A stretch of 64,000 bases of DNA. Origin: Byssochlamys sp. IMV 00236. Taxonomy: Eukaryota > Ascomycota > Eurotiomycetes > Eurotiales > Thermoascaceae. The stretch spans positions 372,001-436,000 of the forward strand of contig MSJH02000812.1 in the NCBI GenBank assembly GCA_001931875.2. Reading direction: 5' to 3'. Shown here in pieces: positions 47,373 to 57,979 of the stretch. The notes beneath the pieces are model-generated. The model had not been told where the DNA came from and made no database searches. It saw only the letters and a program-made list of their open reading frames with translations. The position numbers and the translations under genes are program-made. Position 1 is the first letter of the stretch; each line of letters starts with the position of its first letter.

Positions 47373-48569
47373 ATGACGTCCGGAACAACCTATACAACTC
47401 CGTCGCTGGGCTGGGGTTCGGAGCTCAAGCAGTCCACATCAAGCTCGACTGTAACCACCCGAACACCAGCGGCATCTTCTTCCTCCCTCTCCTCCGTCAC
47501 CGACCATGCAACATATCCCCTCATCCGACAAAACGACCGCATCTATCTCCGAGACCCCGAAAACCCATATCCGCTACCTTGCGACCTTCCAGAAATTCAT
47601 CGCCAGACGCTGCGTTCATTGATGCTTGTGCGCGTATTCGGTGCACCGTTTTGTACTCCGCAGTTCTCCAATGCTCCTCCTAAACGAGTGTTGGACTTGG
47701 GATGTGGGTCTGGCCTCTGGTCGAGCATGTGCCACGAATATTTCGCGCAAAAGGGCCACCACGACGTCTCCTTTACAGGTCTGGATATCGTGTCGCTGGC
47801 GCCTGATTTGCGTAAGCAGGGAGTAAATTGGCAATTCAAAAACCATGACCTGCGCAAATCGCGGTTGCCTTTTCCTGATGGACACTTTGATTTCGTCTTC
47901 ATGAAAGACATGGGCATGTCTTCCTTTCGCTTATCGAACCAAGACTCTCCATTGAGCGAGCCTTTACGCGTTCTCAAATCGGGCGGAATTCTTGAGGTCT
48001 GGGATTCAGATATGGTATTCCGGACATTGCTCCCCAACCCCGCGCCAGCTCCTGGGCTGTCGGAAAAGGACCAAGAGACCGCCGACACGACCGCGACTTA
48101 TACCTTTTCTTCCGCGACACCGTTCGCAAAGCCCCAGAACAAATATCTGCAGGATTACAATTCCTGGGTAGAGAAAGCCTTCGATGAGCGCAAGCTCACT
48201 GCGATGCCATGCGCCACCATCGGGCTTTCCTTTACCTCTGAAATGGACGTTTTCAAGAGCGTTGATAGCCGTCGAATTGCCATACCCTTAGGGGAGGTCA
48301 GATGGGAACGAGAAACTCCGACCAGGCATGCAAGTGGAACCTCGCGGAAAGCATTGAATGAAGACCAGCTTGCATTGCGGCGGACCGCTCTTCAAACAGT
48401 AATCCAGCTGATTGAAAGTATGGAACCTATCCTGATGGAAGCAAGCGAGAAAAGCAGAGATGAATGGGATAGATGGTGGACTGCTATGCAAGGCGACCTT
48501 CTCCAGAAAGGAAGTCTCGCTAGCGGAGAATGTCTCGAAGTGAGTGCCTGGTGGGGTCAGAAAAGATGA
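47373..48569 (+). CDS. LaeA/UMTA-like SAM methyltransferase
   Basis: 398-residue protein from the first in-frame ATG at 47373. The frame is open back to 47280 without another ATG. The Rossmann-fold SAM motif RVLDLGCGSGLW is intact, followed by FTGLDIVSLAP (motif II), LPFPDGHFDFVFMKDM (acidic post-motif) and EPLRVLKSGGILEVWDSD. These match the fungal UMTA/LaeA-like branch, whose members modulate secondary metabolism or development; the exact substrate is unknown for nearly all of them. The N-terminal 70 residues are Ser/Thr-rich. It is not the LaeA orthologue as far as can be judged. No biosynthetic core gene (PKS, NRPS, terpene cyclase) is nearby, so cluster membership is not supported. Confidence 0.78.
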   Translation: MTSGTTYTTPSLGWGSELKQSTSSSTVTTRTPAASSSSLSSVTDHATYPLIRQNDRIYLRDPENPYPLPCDLPEIHRQTLRSLMLVRVFGAPFCTPQFSNAPPKRVLDLGCGSGLWSSMCHEYFAQKGHHDVSFTGLDIVSLAPDLRKQGVNWQFKNHDLRKSRLPFPDGHFDFVFMKDMGMSSFRLSNQDSPLSEPLRVLKSGGILEVWDSDMVFRTLLPNPAPAPGLSEKDQETADTTATYTFSSATPFAKPQNKYLQDYNSWVEKAFDERKLTAMPCATIGLSFTSEMDVFKSVDSRRIAIPLGEVRWERETPTRHASGTSRKALNEDQLALRRTALQTVIQLIESMEPILMEASEKSRDEWDRWWTAMQGDLLQKGSLASGECLEVSAWWGQKR

Positions 48570-49191
48570 AAGTCCACATCTCAACTAGGGCATGGGAAGG
48601 AAAATAAAATTTCATACGGTGTTCAGGCGAATGCGAGACGAGGGCGCCATGCTTACATCATGTTTAGTGATACCGTGATACCCCAGATCTATTCATTGCT
48701 CTTCTTTTTCTATTCATGTATGCGCTCCCGTCTCTGTCCATTTAATCATTCTTTTCTCAGCCATCACGCAGAAGCAGTCATTGGCTTTCATATCTCTGTT
48801 TCAAAGTGCGATATCGTTTCAGATAGTACCTGTTCCCTTCTGTCAGTGTTTGAAAAAACACATTTTTTCTCTTCAGTTGTGTACGAAGTTATGAAATGTG
48901 CTGTATATAGCCCGGCCAGATCAAGCACAGAAAAAAGTGTTCCGGTCAATTAACTCTGATCTGTCTCAATCTTTTCTTTTGCTTCATCCCATATTGTAGC
49001 TGCGTAGAATTTTCCAGCGTACGCCATTGTTGATCATGGGAAATGGTGAATATCTGAAGGTCCAGGGAGCAACAGAGGACAGGCGCTGCATCCACTGTCC
49101 TAAGACAGCTCTTGATAGGACTTGATACTCCGAACAACAATGATGAAGAAGCGCTTTGTGACTCAAGGGGCAGACAGAAATGTCCACTTAC
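48570..49191. other. convergent spacer, MTase 3' end / LYR gene tail
   Basis: About 0.6 kb. It may contain the last exon of the minus-strand LYR gene. A minus-strand frame (48984-49187) ends in SYNMG, but its content does not match the family. The rest is AT-rich 3' sequence. Confidence 0.4.
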
Positions 49192-49626
49192 AGCGCCTCG
49201 ATTTCTGTAGATTGGGCTTCCCCCATTAGCTACCGGAACCATCCCAATGCACATCGTCTAGCCACGACCATCTTGTCGAACCATTCGAAATATTTCCCCA
49301 TTATTATAACATATCTGGCGGATGAGAAGAAAAAGGAGCATACGCACCCTTCTTGACGAATTCAGCCCTGTGTATGCCCTTTCGAATTTGTTCTTCGTCA
49401 GTGAGATGTGCCTGGCTTGAGAACGCCCTGTGTAATCTGTTCCTGTAGTAGTCGTATCCGAGGGGGTAATCACGGCCAAGGAACAAGAGCTCTAGCAGAT
49501 AATGGTAAGCACGAATCGAGAGATTGGTTCGAGTCTGGAGGGAGGAAGGAAGGGCGGGCGGGGCTGTGAGTTCCAAGTACCCTTGTAGATGTTTATGACC
49601 TGTCGACGGAGCTCTGGGTTCGTCAT
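49192..49626 (-). CDS. LYR-motif protein (LYRM5/ETFRF1-like), 3' end unresolved
   Basis: Proposed exons on the minus strand are 49626-49581, 49491-49348 and 49204-49192; the last coding exon is not resolved. The joined start [25 protein letters not shown] is the Complex1_LYR domain of the LYRM5 type, with the F/Y-L-GRDYP signature. It continues through [12 protein letters not shown] and [13 protein letters not shown] to EIEAL. LYR proteins act in mitochondria on Fe-S delivery or, for LYRM5, on removing FAD from electron-transfer flavoprotein. The family goes on for about 15 more residues (a basic YxxxKYR region). The third exon here is only 13 nt and ends at a perfect GTAAGT, so a terminal exon must lie further down, before about 48950. 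No candidate restores the usual tail. Confidence 0.65.
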
Positions 49627-50850
49627 GTTCAATTGCTACTGATCGAACCGACTAGCATATGCAAAATCGCGGAATTTCGTGATATGGCCTTTTGGCCTCG
49701 AAGGAAGATAAAGAATGGGGTGAAAGAAGTAGCAAGAAAAAGGACCCTGAGATTGCTTACAGCTAGCTATGTTGGATCCGCTACCGCCTTTAATAATTCA
49801 CGGGTTCCGTGACGTCGTTCCGCAACGTGCGGGGTGTTGGTCCGTGTCGGTACTTTTGTCAACCTAAGCTTATGAGTTTCTTCGAAAAACATATTTATGT
49901 CTTATTTTTCAAAATTATCAGACATATCTCCGGCGAGACTTTCCAGAGAGCGAGGTCTAATCGGGTTACCTGGGGTACCGTGTGTCTAGGCAATACAGTA
50001 CGCAGGGGAAAGCTCAGTACAGTCACTCGTCTGCTTGAAGTAGATGGTATGGTGATAATATCTGCTTCATTCAATATTCGCTTACGCTAATGTCATATTG
50101 TACACGGAACCAATGGTCGTTGTATCTAATACACCCGTACTTTTTTCTCCCTGTCGTTATGCCTGCCGGATGCCTGAAAAGACAAGGGTAGAATTATTTC
50201 AGCAGCATGGCATCTGTAACCCAGCTTAAACAACTACTTTATATTGAAGAAACGGTTCAATTGATCCCACCGGTGCGATGGAGAACCAGCAAGACAGAAG
50301 GATTATTTGGACCCATGGAAGAGTAGTTCGCCCGCATGATGCTTTTATCTCGCAATCTCCGCAGTATGCGCAATTGTTGGAAACATGACTGAATCGAATC
50401 TGCATTACCTGCATTCCAAGTCGCCCTTTGACACTACTTATTGCATCTAACGCTAGATCACTGGATTGACCCAAGTCAAGGAAACTAAGCATTTGATATG
50501 TTTTGGACCTAGTTATGTGTGTCAACTCGTGTAACGCTGGCAGCGAGAATACAGCTTGCACAACCGTCAAAAATAACACTCAAAAATAACACTCAATGTT
50601 CATAGAAAGAGAACGACCTTTCTCGTGGCGGCTATAATGTCTTGTGTAAAGCAGCATCAAAGCCAGTCTAGAATGAAGGGAAACCGACCTCGGAACTCGG
50701 AAGGGTTCTCCAGGTCCCAACTAGGTAACTTTACCACTTGGAGCTAGCTGAGTAGAGCGCCGCGGAGGTACGACGCGGCTGGCTCTATGATTTAATATCC
50801 TCATTCTGATCGTCTCCCCAGGTTGTTAACTGTCATTACACGAAGGAACA
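49627..50850. other. divergent spacer, LYR / thioesterase
   Basis: About 1.2 kb with no supported gene. A perfect 13-bp tandem duplication is at 50568-50593. A 117-codon minus-strand frame (50226-50579) has no recognisable motif and is not called. Confidence 0.45.
50568..50593. repeat. perfect 13-bp tandem duplication
   Basis: Two exact copies of caaaaataacact side by side. Read directly. Confidence 0.85.
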
Positions 50851-52060
50851 ATGGTTGCTGGTCGGATAGTCCAGCGAAAATTTCTGGGGCCGGCAGGTCA
50901 ATCCGTGGCTTTTCTACAGCCCGTAATTCAAATTCAGTGTCGCTCCCTATCGACCTTCCCCGCACGACAAGATGCGCGCTCATCCACTACCTCTCCATCC
51001 GCAAAACCACATCCAATTGACCCGCGATGGCTTACACTGACGAAGAGACGACTGGGAAGATGCATGATGTTTGGTCTGAAGCCTCATCAGATAGACGAGG
51101 CCGGGAAGATACTTCAAGAGATCGCGAGGGATTGGCGAGGATTGATTGCTGGTAGCGAGGGCTTCTTGACGGAGGAGAAAAGAACTGCCCTTTCGCGCCA
51201 TAATGTGGTTTGGGGAGAGATGGTAAATCAATAATTATGGACCCTGATGTGATGGTATGAGATCAGAAGACTTACTTGGCACCTACTGGATTGGATGTAA
51301 TAGGATACCATGGTAAGCCCCCCTTTTGCTTCAGGGTACTCCCTACTTCTGGCTCTCTTGGATTTAGCTGACAGTGCTGAAGGGTATGTATGCTCTCCTG
51401 CTTGTCGACCTTCCCTTCGATTAGATATCTAACGCTGCCCTCTTCTAACCAGGGCATGTCAACAATGTAACCTATGTTCGCTATGCCGAGAGTGCTAGAG
51501 TAAATTTCATGCGGAATTTCGCTCTTCACATTGACCCTGAGCATCACAAAGAGTGGATGGGCTCCGTGAACAACACAGGGATTGGGCTCATTATCCGCAG
51601 CATCAAGGTTGATTACAAGTTTGTAAGCTTTCGTTTTCCCTCCATACTCTGTCCTGCTGGTCAACTCCAGGAAGTTGCTAAAGATTTCGCCTTCTAGCCC
51701 ATGAAATGGCCCGACAAGATCACGGTTTACCAGAAGCTAGTACGCGACCCTTCGTCGCTTCCTCCGGACCACGCTGCCTTCGAACTCCATGTCATGATCC
51801 TTTCAGAGGCAAAACAGCGGCCAGCTGCTCGCGTACATGAGGAGAACGTTACGTATGACTATAAAGCTAATCGCAAGACATCTTCGTTGCCCCCCTTTAT
51901 GATGGAGCAATTCAAACAGATGTGGGCTCTACAAGAGGAGGCTAAACGAACTTGGCAGCAGCGCATCTTAGATATAGAAGGACGGGTCAGGGCCCTAGAG
52001 CTGGACAGCTGGGATAAGGCAGATGCCGTGGAAGATATGGGCTCTGCTGCAGGACGATAG
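50851..52060 (+). CDS. mitochondrial-type hotdog thioesterase (4HBT-like), splice phase conflict
   Basis: Likely exons are 50851-51222, a short exon ending at 51312, 51453-51622 and 51698-52060. The hotdog signature GHVNNVTYVRYAESARV and the PDKITVYQKL strand place it with fungal acyl-CoA thioesterase-like proteins. A basic N-terminus (GRIVQRKFLGPAGQSV) suggests mitochondrial import. In this family, VVWGEM is followed by D-x-M-G-H-V-N-N. A 9-nt exon at 51304-51312 (GAT ACC ATG, acceptor ATAG, donor GTAAGC) gives exactly DTM, but the next exon begins with GG-CAT, needing one more base. The phase-correct alternative is a 46-nt exon, 51267-51312, which inserts about 15 extra residues. The C-terminus is a coiled coil with TWQQRILDIEGRV. 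A one-base deletion is possible. Confidence 0.68.
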
Positions 52061-53133
52061 GACGATGCAGTTCCAAGTCCACATGTCACCCTCTTAAATA
52101 AGGATTCTGGTTACGTATGTGATAATCTATCCAGCTGTATATTGAACCAGCTACGTTCGCTGCATGTTTATTACGCACATGAGAAAGTATCCAGGTGCTG
52201 TCTTTGGCGGCATTTTGCACTCATCCAGATCTCTTACATTTACAGGTCGAGGGGGTAAGATCTATTGTTACATGTTGCAATCAAAAGACTCAGAGTAAGA
52301 AGCTGAAGCCCCGGTTATCAATACGTTATTATCCTGATGCGATTATACTGGCTCAATAGAACATAATGGCATTCCTAGAAATGATGAAAGTCGATCCGCT
52401 GTTGCTCTACTATGTAGTTAGTTCAAAGATGTGACTCACCCGGGTCATCGAGTAGGGCACGGCTTGGAGATCCGGTTGTCTTGCAGAGTTTAGACACGCT
52501 GAATATCCTGCGAGCTTTCGAATCGGACCCACAGAGCAACTATGGAGTCCCATACTTTGGTATGATCTATACAAGACGAGCTGGGGGTTAGAATGTCAAC
52601 AGCGATGTAGACGACAGTGAGGGTGGAAGAGCTCAGTCTGCTGGAGATGAGAAGAATAGTATGGAGCCGATGACTGGTTACAGAATGAGGATATACCCGA
52701 GACGATACCGTTTGATACTTACAATTCATCGCGTTAGTAGAACTGAGAAGAAGCTCTTCTGACTCAACATACGGACTGCATTTCTCTATCTCCTCACCGG
52801 CGCCGTAATTAGCGCCGAGGTCGCATCGAATCTGAATGGGGATTTTCCCTTAGTGGATTGCACTGATGGGGCCGAAATTGAAGTTCTCCGCCGCTAAAGT
52901 CCTCTTAAGGTTATCTGATCGGGATCTTCACCCGATTCTAAATGAGAGAGCAGATAGCTTTTTTCTTTCTCCCCACCTTAACGGCCTTCTAAACTTCTGA
53001 ACCTCCGATGACGCATCCTTGAAAAGGAGGAAGTATGCATGGAGCGTTAGAGTCGGTCAATAAGTATTTCGCCTACCGTCGGTTGCCCTCGTTTGCGCCG
53101 GTGACACAATTGTAAGATTTCGGGAAGAGAGAA
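52061..53133. other. spacer before the Tna1-like permease
   Basis: About 1.07 kb. It holds the thioesterase 3' end and permease promoter. No gene is supported. Short minus-strand frames have no motif. Confidence 0.5.
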
Positions 53134-55205
53134 ATGGGTAACAACGAGCCTCTTGTTGAGGCTGCAAGTGCCAGTCCCGATGTAACGGATGAACAAGCCA
53201 CGGGACAGAAGACGCGATGGCAGAAGTTTCAAGCAATTATTTGGGATGGAGGGGACCGGACCGAAGAGGAGAGAAAACTGGTGCAAACGCTTGATATTTT
53301 CATAATGTATGTCCATTACACTCCCAATATCTCAAAGATATAGTTGCGGAATACTGAATTGATCTCAGGACATGGGCAACTTATGGATATTTCATTCGGT
53401 TATTGGACTCGGGGAATATTAGTGAGTTGTATCACAGAGATAGGGAACGAATACGAACAGGAAAAGGCTAACTGCCTTATAGCGAATGCTTATGTTTCTG
53501 GAATGAAAGAAGATCTTAATATCCATGGAGATCAGTATAATCTACTCACAACTTTCTTTACTTGCGGTTATCTTGTCGCTCAGATACCCTCTCAGTTCAT
53601 ATTGACGTACAGTATGTTGTTCTTCCTTTGATACGTACACAGCTGACACATGCACAGTCCGCCCCTCATACTATCTGCCATCGGTAGAGTTGCTCTGGTC
53701 TATTGCGACTTTCTGTTTTGCTGCTGTTCAGAACACACGTGACGTATTTGCGCTGCGATTCATCGTCGGCATGCTAGAGGCGCCGTTTGCAGTTGGTGTC
53801 ATTACTCTCATGGGAAGCTGGTATACGCCTAGAGGTCAGACAGTTCTCTCAACTTTCTTCAGCTGGAACATATACTAATATCGGAAACAGAACTGTCGAA
53901 GCGCATCGCGATATTCTACTCAGCCTGCTATGCGGCGACTATGTTCAGCGGCTATCTCCAAGCTGGAATCTACCATGGCATGGACGGCCATCTCGGTCTC
54001 GCAGGCTGGCGCTGGCTGTTCATTTTCTGCGGTGTGATCTCTCTTCCAGGCGCCCTTTACGGGTTCTTTGCCATACCCGACAATCCGTACATCACCAAAG
54101 CGAGATGGTTAAGTGCGGAAAAGCTGGCTCAAGCCAAAGCTCGCATGGAGAAGCTAGATCGACGACCTCCAGTCCGGTTGTCCAAGGCAAAGCTCAAGTA
54201 TATCTTTACACATTGGCCTGTCTATATCATGACTCTTGCGTTGATGTAAGAGACCCATGTCCCTTTGTCTAGTTTTCAGTACTGACTGATATTCACAGAT
54301 TCCATTGCATCGCCACCCAGCCACTCAACTACTTTGCCGTATGGCTCAATTCCCTGGATAGATTCTCTGTCTACCAGGTCAACCTCTTCCCAACTGCCGC
54401 TCAGGCTCTAGCCCTCGTTACTACCCTTACCTATAGCTGGCTCTCAGATGGCCTTGGAGGGAAACGATGGCAACTTATGACGATTCCTGCGGTAAGCAGC
54501 CTATCAAGACTGCCTATATAAAGTCACTCAACTAAGCTAATAATCATAAAACAGACTCTTAATTTCATCGGGATGGTCATAGTAGCCATTGGACCGAACT
54601 ATGGCGCCACGTTCTTTGGCTACATGATCAATGGAGCTTCCTGGGGATACTGGCCGTTGCTTTTCGTAAGTTCATTTTCAAATCGTGTCCCTGCTCTTCT
54701 AGTTATTCTAACATTGGTTTTCTTCAATGAAGGCCTGGGCCAATGAGTTCTGTCATAAAGATGCCGAAGAGCGCGCCATCGTCATCGGCGTGGCCCAGAC
54801 AATGGGTCAGGTATTTATCGCGTGGTTACCAGGTATATCTCACCCATCTTCTCCATCTATCCTCTTAACCCAATCTGTCTGTATGTATAAATCATCTAAC
54901 ACTCTCCAGTTGTCATCCTCAACGTGGGCAAATACGCACCCAAATTCACCATGGGATTCAGCGTCATGTGCGGTTTCAGCGCATGCGAATTCGGAATCAT
55001 TTTCGTTCTGCGATATTTCGCGAATCGAGAAGCAGAGCTTGATCGACAAGAAGAGGAAAAGAGACTCTCTTCTCATGCTACTGCGGCTTCTACTGCTGCT
55101 AGTTATGCTCGGGACGAGGAAGAAAGAGGTATCACTCATGTTGGTGATATCCCACCGCGGTTGTCACTGAAGGATCTTGATCAGGAGGTGTTGGAGGTTA
55201 AGTAA
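53134..55205 (+). CDS. MFS permease, anion:cation symporter (Tna1/allantoate) family
   Basis: Twelve-helix transporter of the ACS family, whose fungal members import nicotinate, allantoate, pantothenate, biotin precursors or similar organic anions. Proposed exons are 53134-53306, 53369-53421, 53483-53611, 53658-53834, 53891-54245, 54299-54491, 54555-54665, 54733-54832 and 54910-55205 (528 aa), all in phase with GT-AG introns. The hallmark segments are present: [12 protein letters not shown] after helix 1, [14 protein letters not shown] (helix 2), [13 protein letters not shown] (helix 4), [12 protein letters not shown], and [11 protein letters not shown] with its Arg. The second half has [17 protein letters not shown] and [15 protein letters not shown]. 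The acidic, Ala-rich C-terminal tail is cytosolic. The exact substrate cannot be read. Nine exons here contrast with the intronless MFS gene at 28.6 kb. Confidence 0.86.
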
Positions 55206-55589
55206 TGGAATATAGGATATAGTATAGGATGCTGGGTAATGTGGAGGACGTATCTATACATGGATGATACCAAAAAGAGGGGGCATGATGGTTATGGCTA
55301 CGGTCTTATCAGATTATTTTAGACAATATATATTACTCCTTCGGAATTCGCTCAGATATTCTTGAGGCTCTCTGGAGACAAGCAAGATGGATACAGCTTT
55401 ATGGTAATTTCCCCAACCCTGAAAGCTCCCTTCCTGCTTGCTATTATGCTTGGCTGTTACGCACCATGTGAAAACATCCCTGCGATGAATACTGAACCAG
55501 GTTCAAGCGACTACACGTAACTTCTAACACTAAAAACGGCAACCGAAGCCTCAGAACACGACAGATGTCTTGAAGCACTGTAAGGCGGT
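55206..55589. other. convergent 3' spacer
   Basis: 3' ends of the permease and the WD40 gene. AT-rich, no gene seen. Confidence 0.6.
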
Positions 55590-57283
55590 TCATAAAATCA
55601 TTTCCCATAGTCTGACTGTTATGTCATCAGAAGTAGATACAACTAGTCTCCCATCCGGCGAGAACGCTACTTCCCTTACCCAACCAGAGTGGCCTTTTAA
55701 TATCCTACGAATAGAGCCCATAGTTGCGTCCCAGAGCCTGACTGTCATATCATCTGAAGAAGACGCTATCGTGTTACCGTCTGGAGAGAATATCACCGTC
55801 CTTACCCAACCAGAATGACCCTCAAGGATTCTGTACGTGGAGCCCGTGGCGACGTTCCATAGTCTGATTGTCATATCCTTAGAGGCAGATGCTACCAGTT
55901 TGCCATCTGGAGAGAACACCACAGCCCTTACCCGGTCAGAATGGCCTTCAAGGATTCTGCAAATCGTCCCTGTGGACGCATCCCAGAGCCTGACTGTCAT
56001 GTCGTCAGAGGCAGAAACCAATAGTTTGCCATCTGGAGAGAATGCCAACGCCCTCACCCAGCCCGAATCGCTTTCAATTATTCTGCAGGTAGAGCCCGTA
56101 GAGACATCCCAGAATCTGATTGTTGTGTCCTTTGAGGCGGACACCACCAGTTTGCCATCTGGGGAGAATGCCACCGCTCTGACCCAGTCAGAATGGCCTT
56201 CAAAAATCTTGCAGCTGTTTTTGGTAGTATCCCAAAGCCTGACTGTCATGTCATCAGAAGCTGATGCCACCAGCTTTCCTTCTGGAGAGAACGCCACAGC
56301 TTTCACCGAGTCAGAATGGCCCTCAAGCTTCTTGGATATTGAGCCCGTCGTAATATCCCAAAGTCTGGTTGTCATGTCATTGGAGACAGACGCCAGGATG
56401 GCACTTTCTTGGGATAGAGCTACATCCCAAACCCAGCCGGTATGGCCTTCCAATGTTTTACGCATCACCAGCTCGCCATATAAAGAGCTATCTGTAGTAT
56501 TCTGCTTTGATGGCAGTATTGCCATCTTTTCCTCAATAACAAGAGACGTATCAGGACTTAATGACGGGCTCGGCGGGGGAGATCCAGAAAAAGCCGTCTC
56601 GGTTTCCTCCAGAAATCTGTTCAACGCAAAAAGCCGATCTGTGATTTGGAATCCAGTCTCTGGTTCAACGCTGCGCACTGTATCAGATGCAGCATTGTCT
56701 TGTCTCATTTTATCAATTTGAACCCGCATAGCCTGCATTTGTTGCTCGATAGTTTGCGTTACATACAGATTCTGGGATGTGTTGGCACTACGCACATTAG
56801 TGTAAATCGAGCATTCGAAACTTGAGGTTAATACACTCACAGATTTGCCGTCGCAATCGCGACATCTAATGTCAATTTATATGAGATCAGATGTTCCCTC
56901 CAAACGTCCGCTTCCTTTTCTGTAAACTGCCACCGGAACGCTGTCCATTTCCTCATTCTTACTTGTCCGTCACTTGCTGGCTTAGTGTACCTGCCAACCT
57001 TTTGCTGCAATTGTCGAAATGCAAAGAGGCAATGATCCAGCGGTTGTTGAAGACTCTCAAGCATTGGTAGAACGTTAGAAGGAAGGCTATCTTGGTGAAG
57101 ACATGCCAGAAGACCTTGAAGTGATCCAAGCACAAGATATAAGCCTCGGACATCTTGAGAAATGGCAAGGACATGTCGTGGAGCGTTCTTGATGCCTTCA
57201 ATAAACTCATATAGTCCTTTTGACACGCTGTAAACATTTGTAACAATTTGCATGATCCCTGAAATGATACCTATGGCATCCAT
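55590..57283 (-). CDS. STAND-type N-terminal domain fused to seven WD40 repeats, no NTPase
   Basis: Proposed exons on the minus strand are 57283-56841 and 56787-55590 (546 aa), joined as ATANL/ANTSQN. Residues 1-150 match the fungal N-terminal domain of STAND/NLR-like proteins (MDAIGIISGIMQIV, VYSVSKGLYEFIEGIK, HVLAISQDVRGLYLVL, LQQPLDHC). A short coiled coil follows (about 155-185). Residues 250-546 hold seven WD40 repeats, enough for a full propeller, each of the form LEGHSxxVRAVAFSPDGKLVxSASxDMTVRLWD. The NACHT or NB-ARC ATPase that usually sits between the two parts in NLRs is absent: there is no P-loop. The frame is clean from start to stop. An incompatibility or immune-type role is inferred from the domain family. 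It is transcribed away from rad50. Confidence 0.8.
55609..56480 (-). repeat. tandem 126-bp WD40-coding repeats
   Basis: Seven units with a 126-base (42-codon) period encode the propeller blades. On the + strand, tctgactgtcat-like strings recur about every 126 bases from 55610. Inner units are more alike than the first one (LEGHTGWVWDVALSQES). Such similarity between repeats is typical of fungal NLR-type WD40 tracts that recombine. Confidence 0.8.
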
Positions 57284-57979
57284 GTTGTAGATTCTGTTAA
57301 TGATGCGAGAGGGTTAGCAGCGTCGCTCCTCGTTGAGAAGCGTATACATACTCAAGGCAGGAAAGCTTGATAGTGAGGTATTATTAGCAAAATGATGCCA
57401 TCTGTATGGTTCCTAGGAAGCTAAGTAGGAGGGGTAAATAGCTAGTATACCCCGTATTCATAGAGTAGTCCATACAGACCTAAAACGTCGACGCTCATGC
57501 CTAAATTCAGCGATATAGATGTATGCGCTTTTAGAAGAAAGGCTGACTCTTTATGACTATAGCGTAGTTATAGCAATATAATCCACGTAATATATACAAG
57601 ATAGCATGGATTTTTGCTCTAACAGCTTCTCCTTGGTTTTTCTATAAATACCTATCTGCGGCCACGGAGAGCTATGTTGGATGCCTCACCATCACCGCCT
57701 TAAAAGCAGTTAATCGAATCACGTGCTCTCGCGCCTGCCGACGCGCAACTGGGGCTACTTATCGGAGAAAGTCATCGGGAGGCGCTTTTGACAAGAAGCT
57801 GTGAAACACGCTCCACGGACTTGTTTTCGCCGGGTGACAGCTTCGATTCGAAGCTACCTAAAATGCAAGTTGTGCAGTCTTTTCTTTATTTGTGTTCTGG
57901 TTTGTTTCTGTGCTAACAGTTCATCTAGGTGTGAGTTATTTTCTGACGGGGCACTGAAATCATCAGATCTAACACTGCG
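57284..57979. other. divergent spacer, WD40 receptor-like gene / rad50
   Basis: About 0.7 kb shared by two divergent genes. The part next to 57284 is AT-rich and the part beside rad50 is more balanced. It may also contain an unrecognised first rad50 exon: an ATG at 57863 starts a short frame with weak donors in the phase needed to splice to 57984. Confidence 0.45.

Noticed and set aside
44635..48569. Secondary-metabolite gene cluster around the LaeA-like methyltransferase
   Set aside because: No PKS, NRPS, terpene cyclase, P450 or cluster-type transcription factor is found nearby.
55837..56721. 294-codon plus-strand frame opposite the WD40 repeats
   Set aside because: It mirrors the 126-bp repeats of the real gene on the other strand; repeat-driven open frame.
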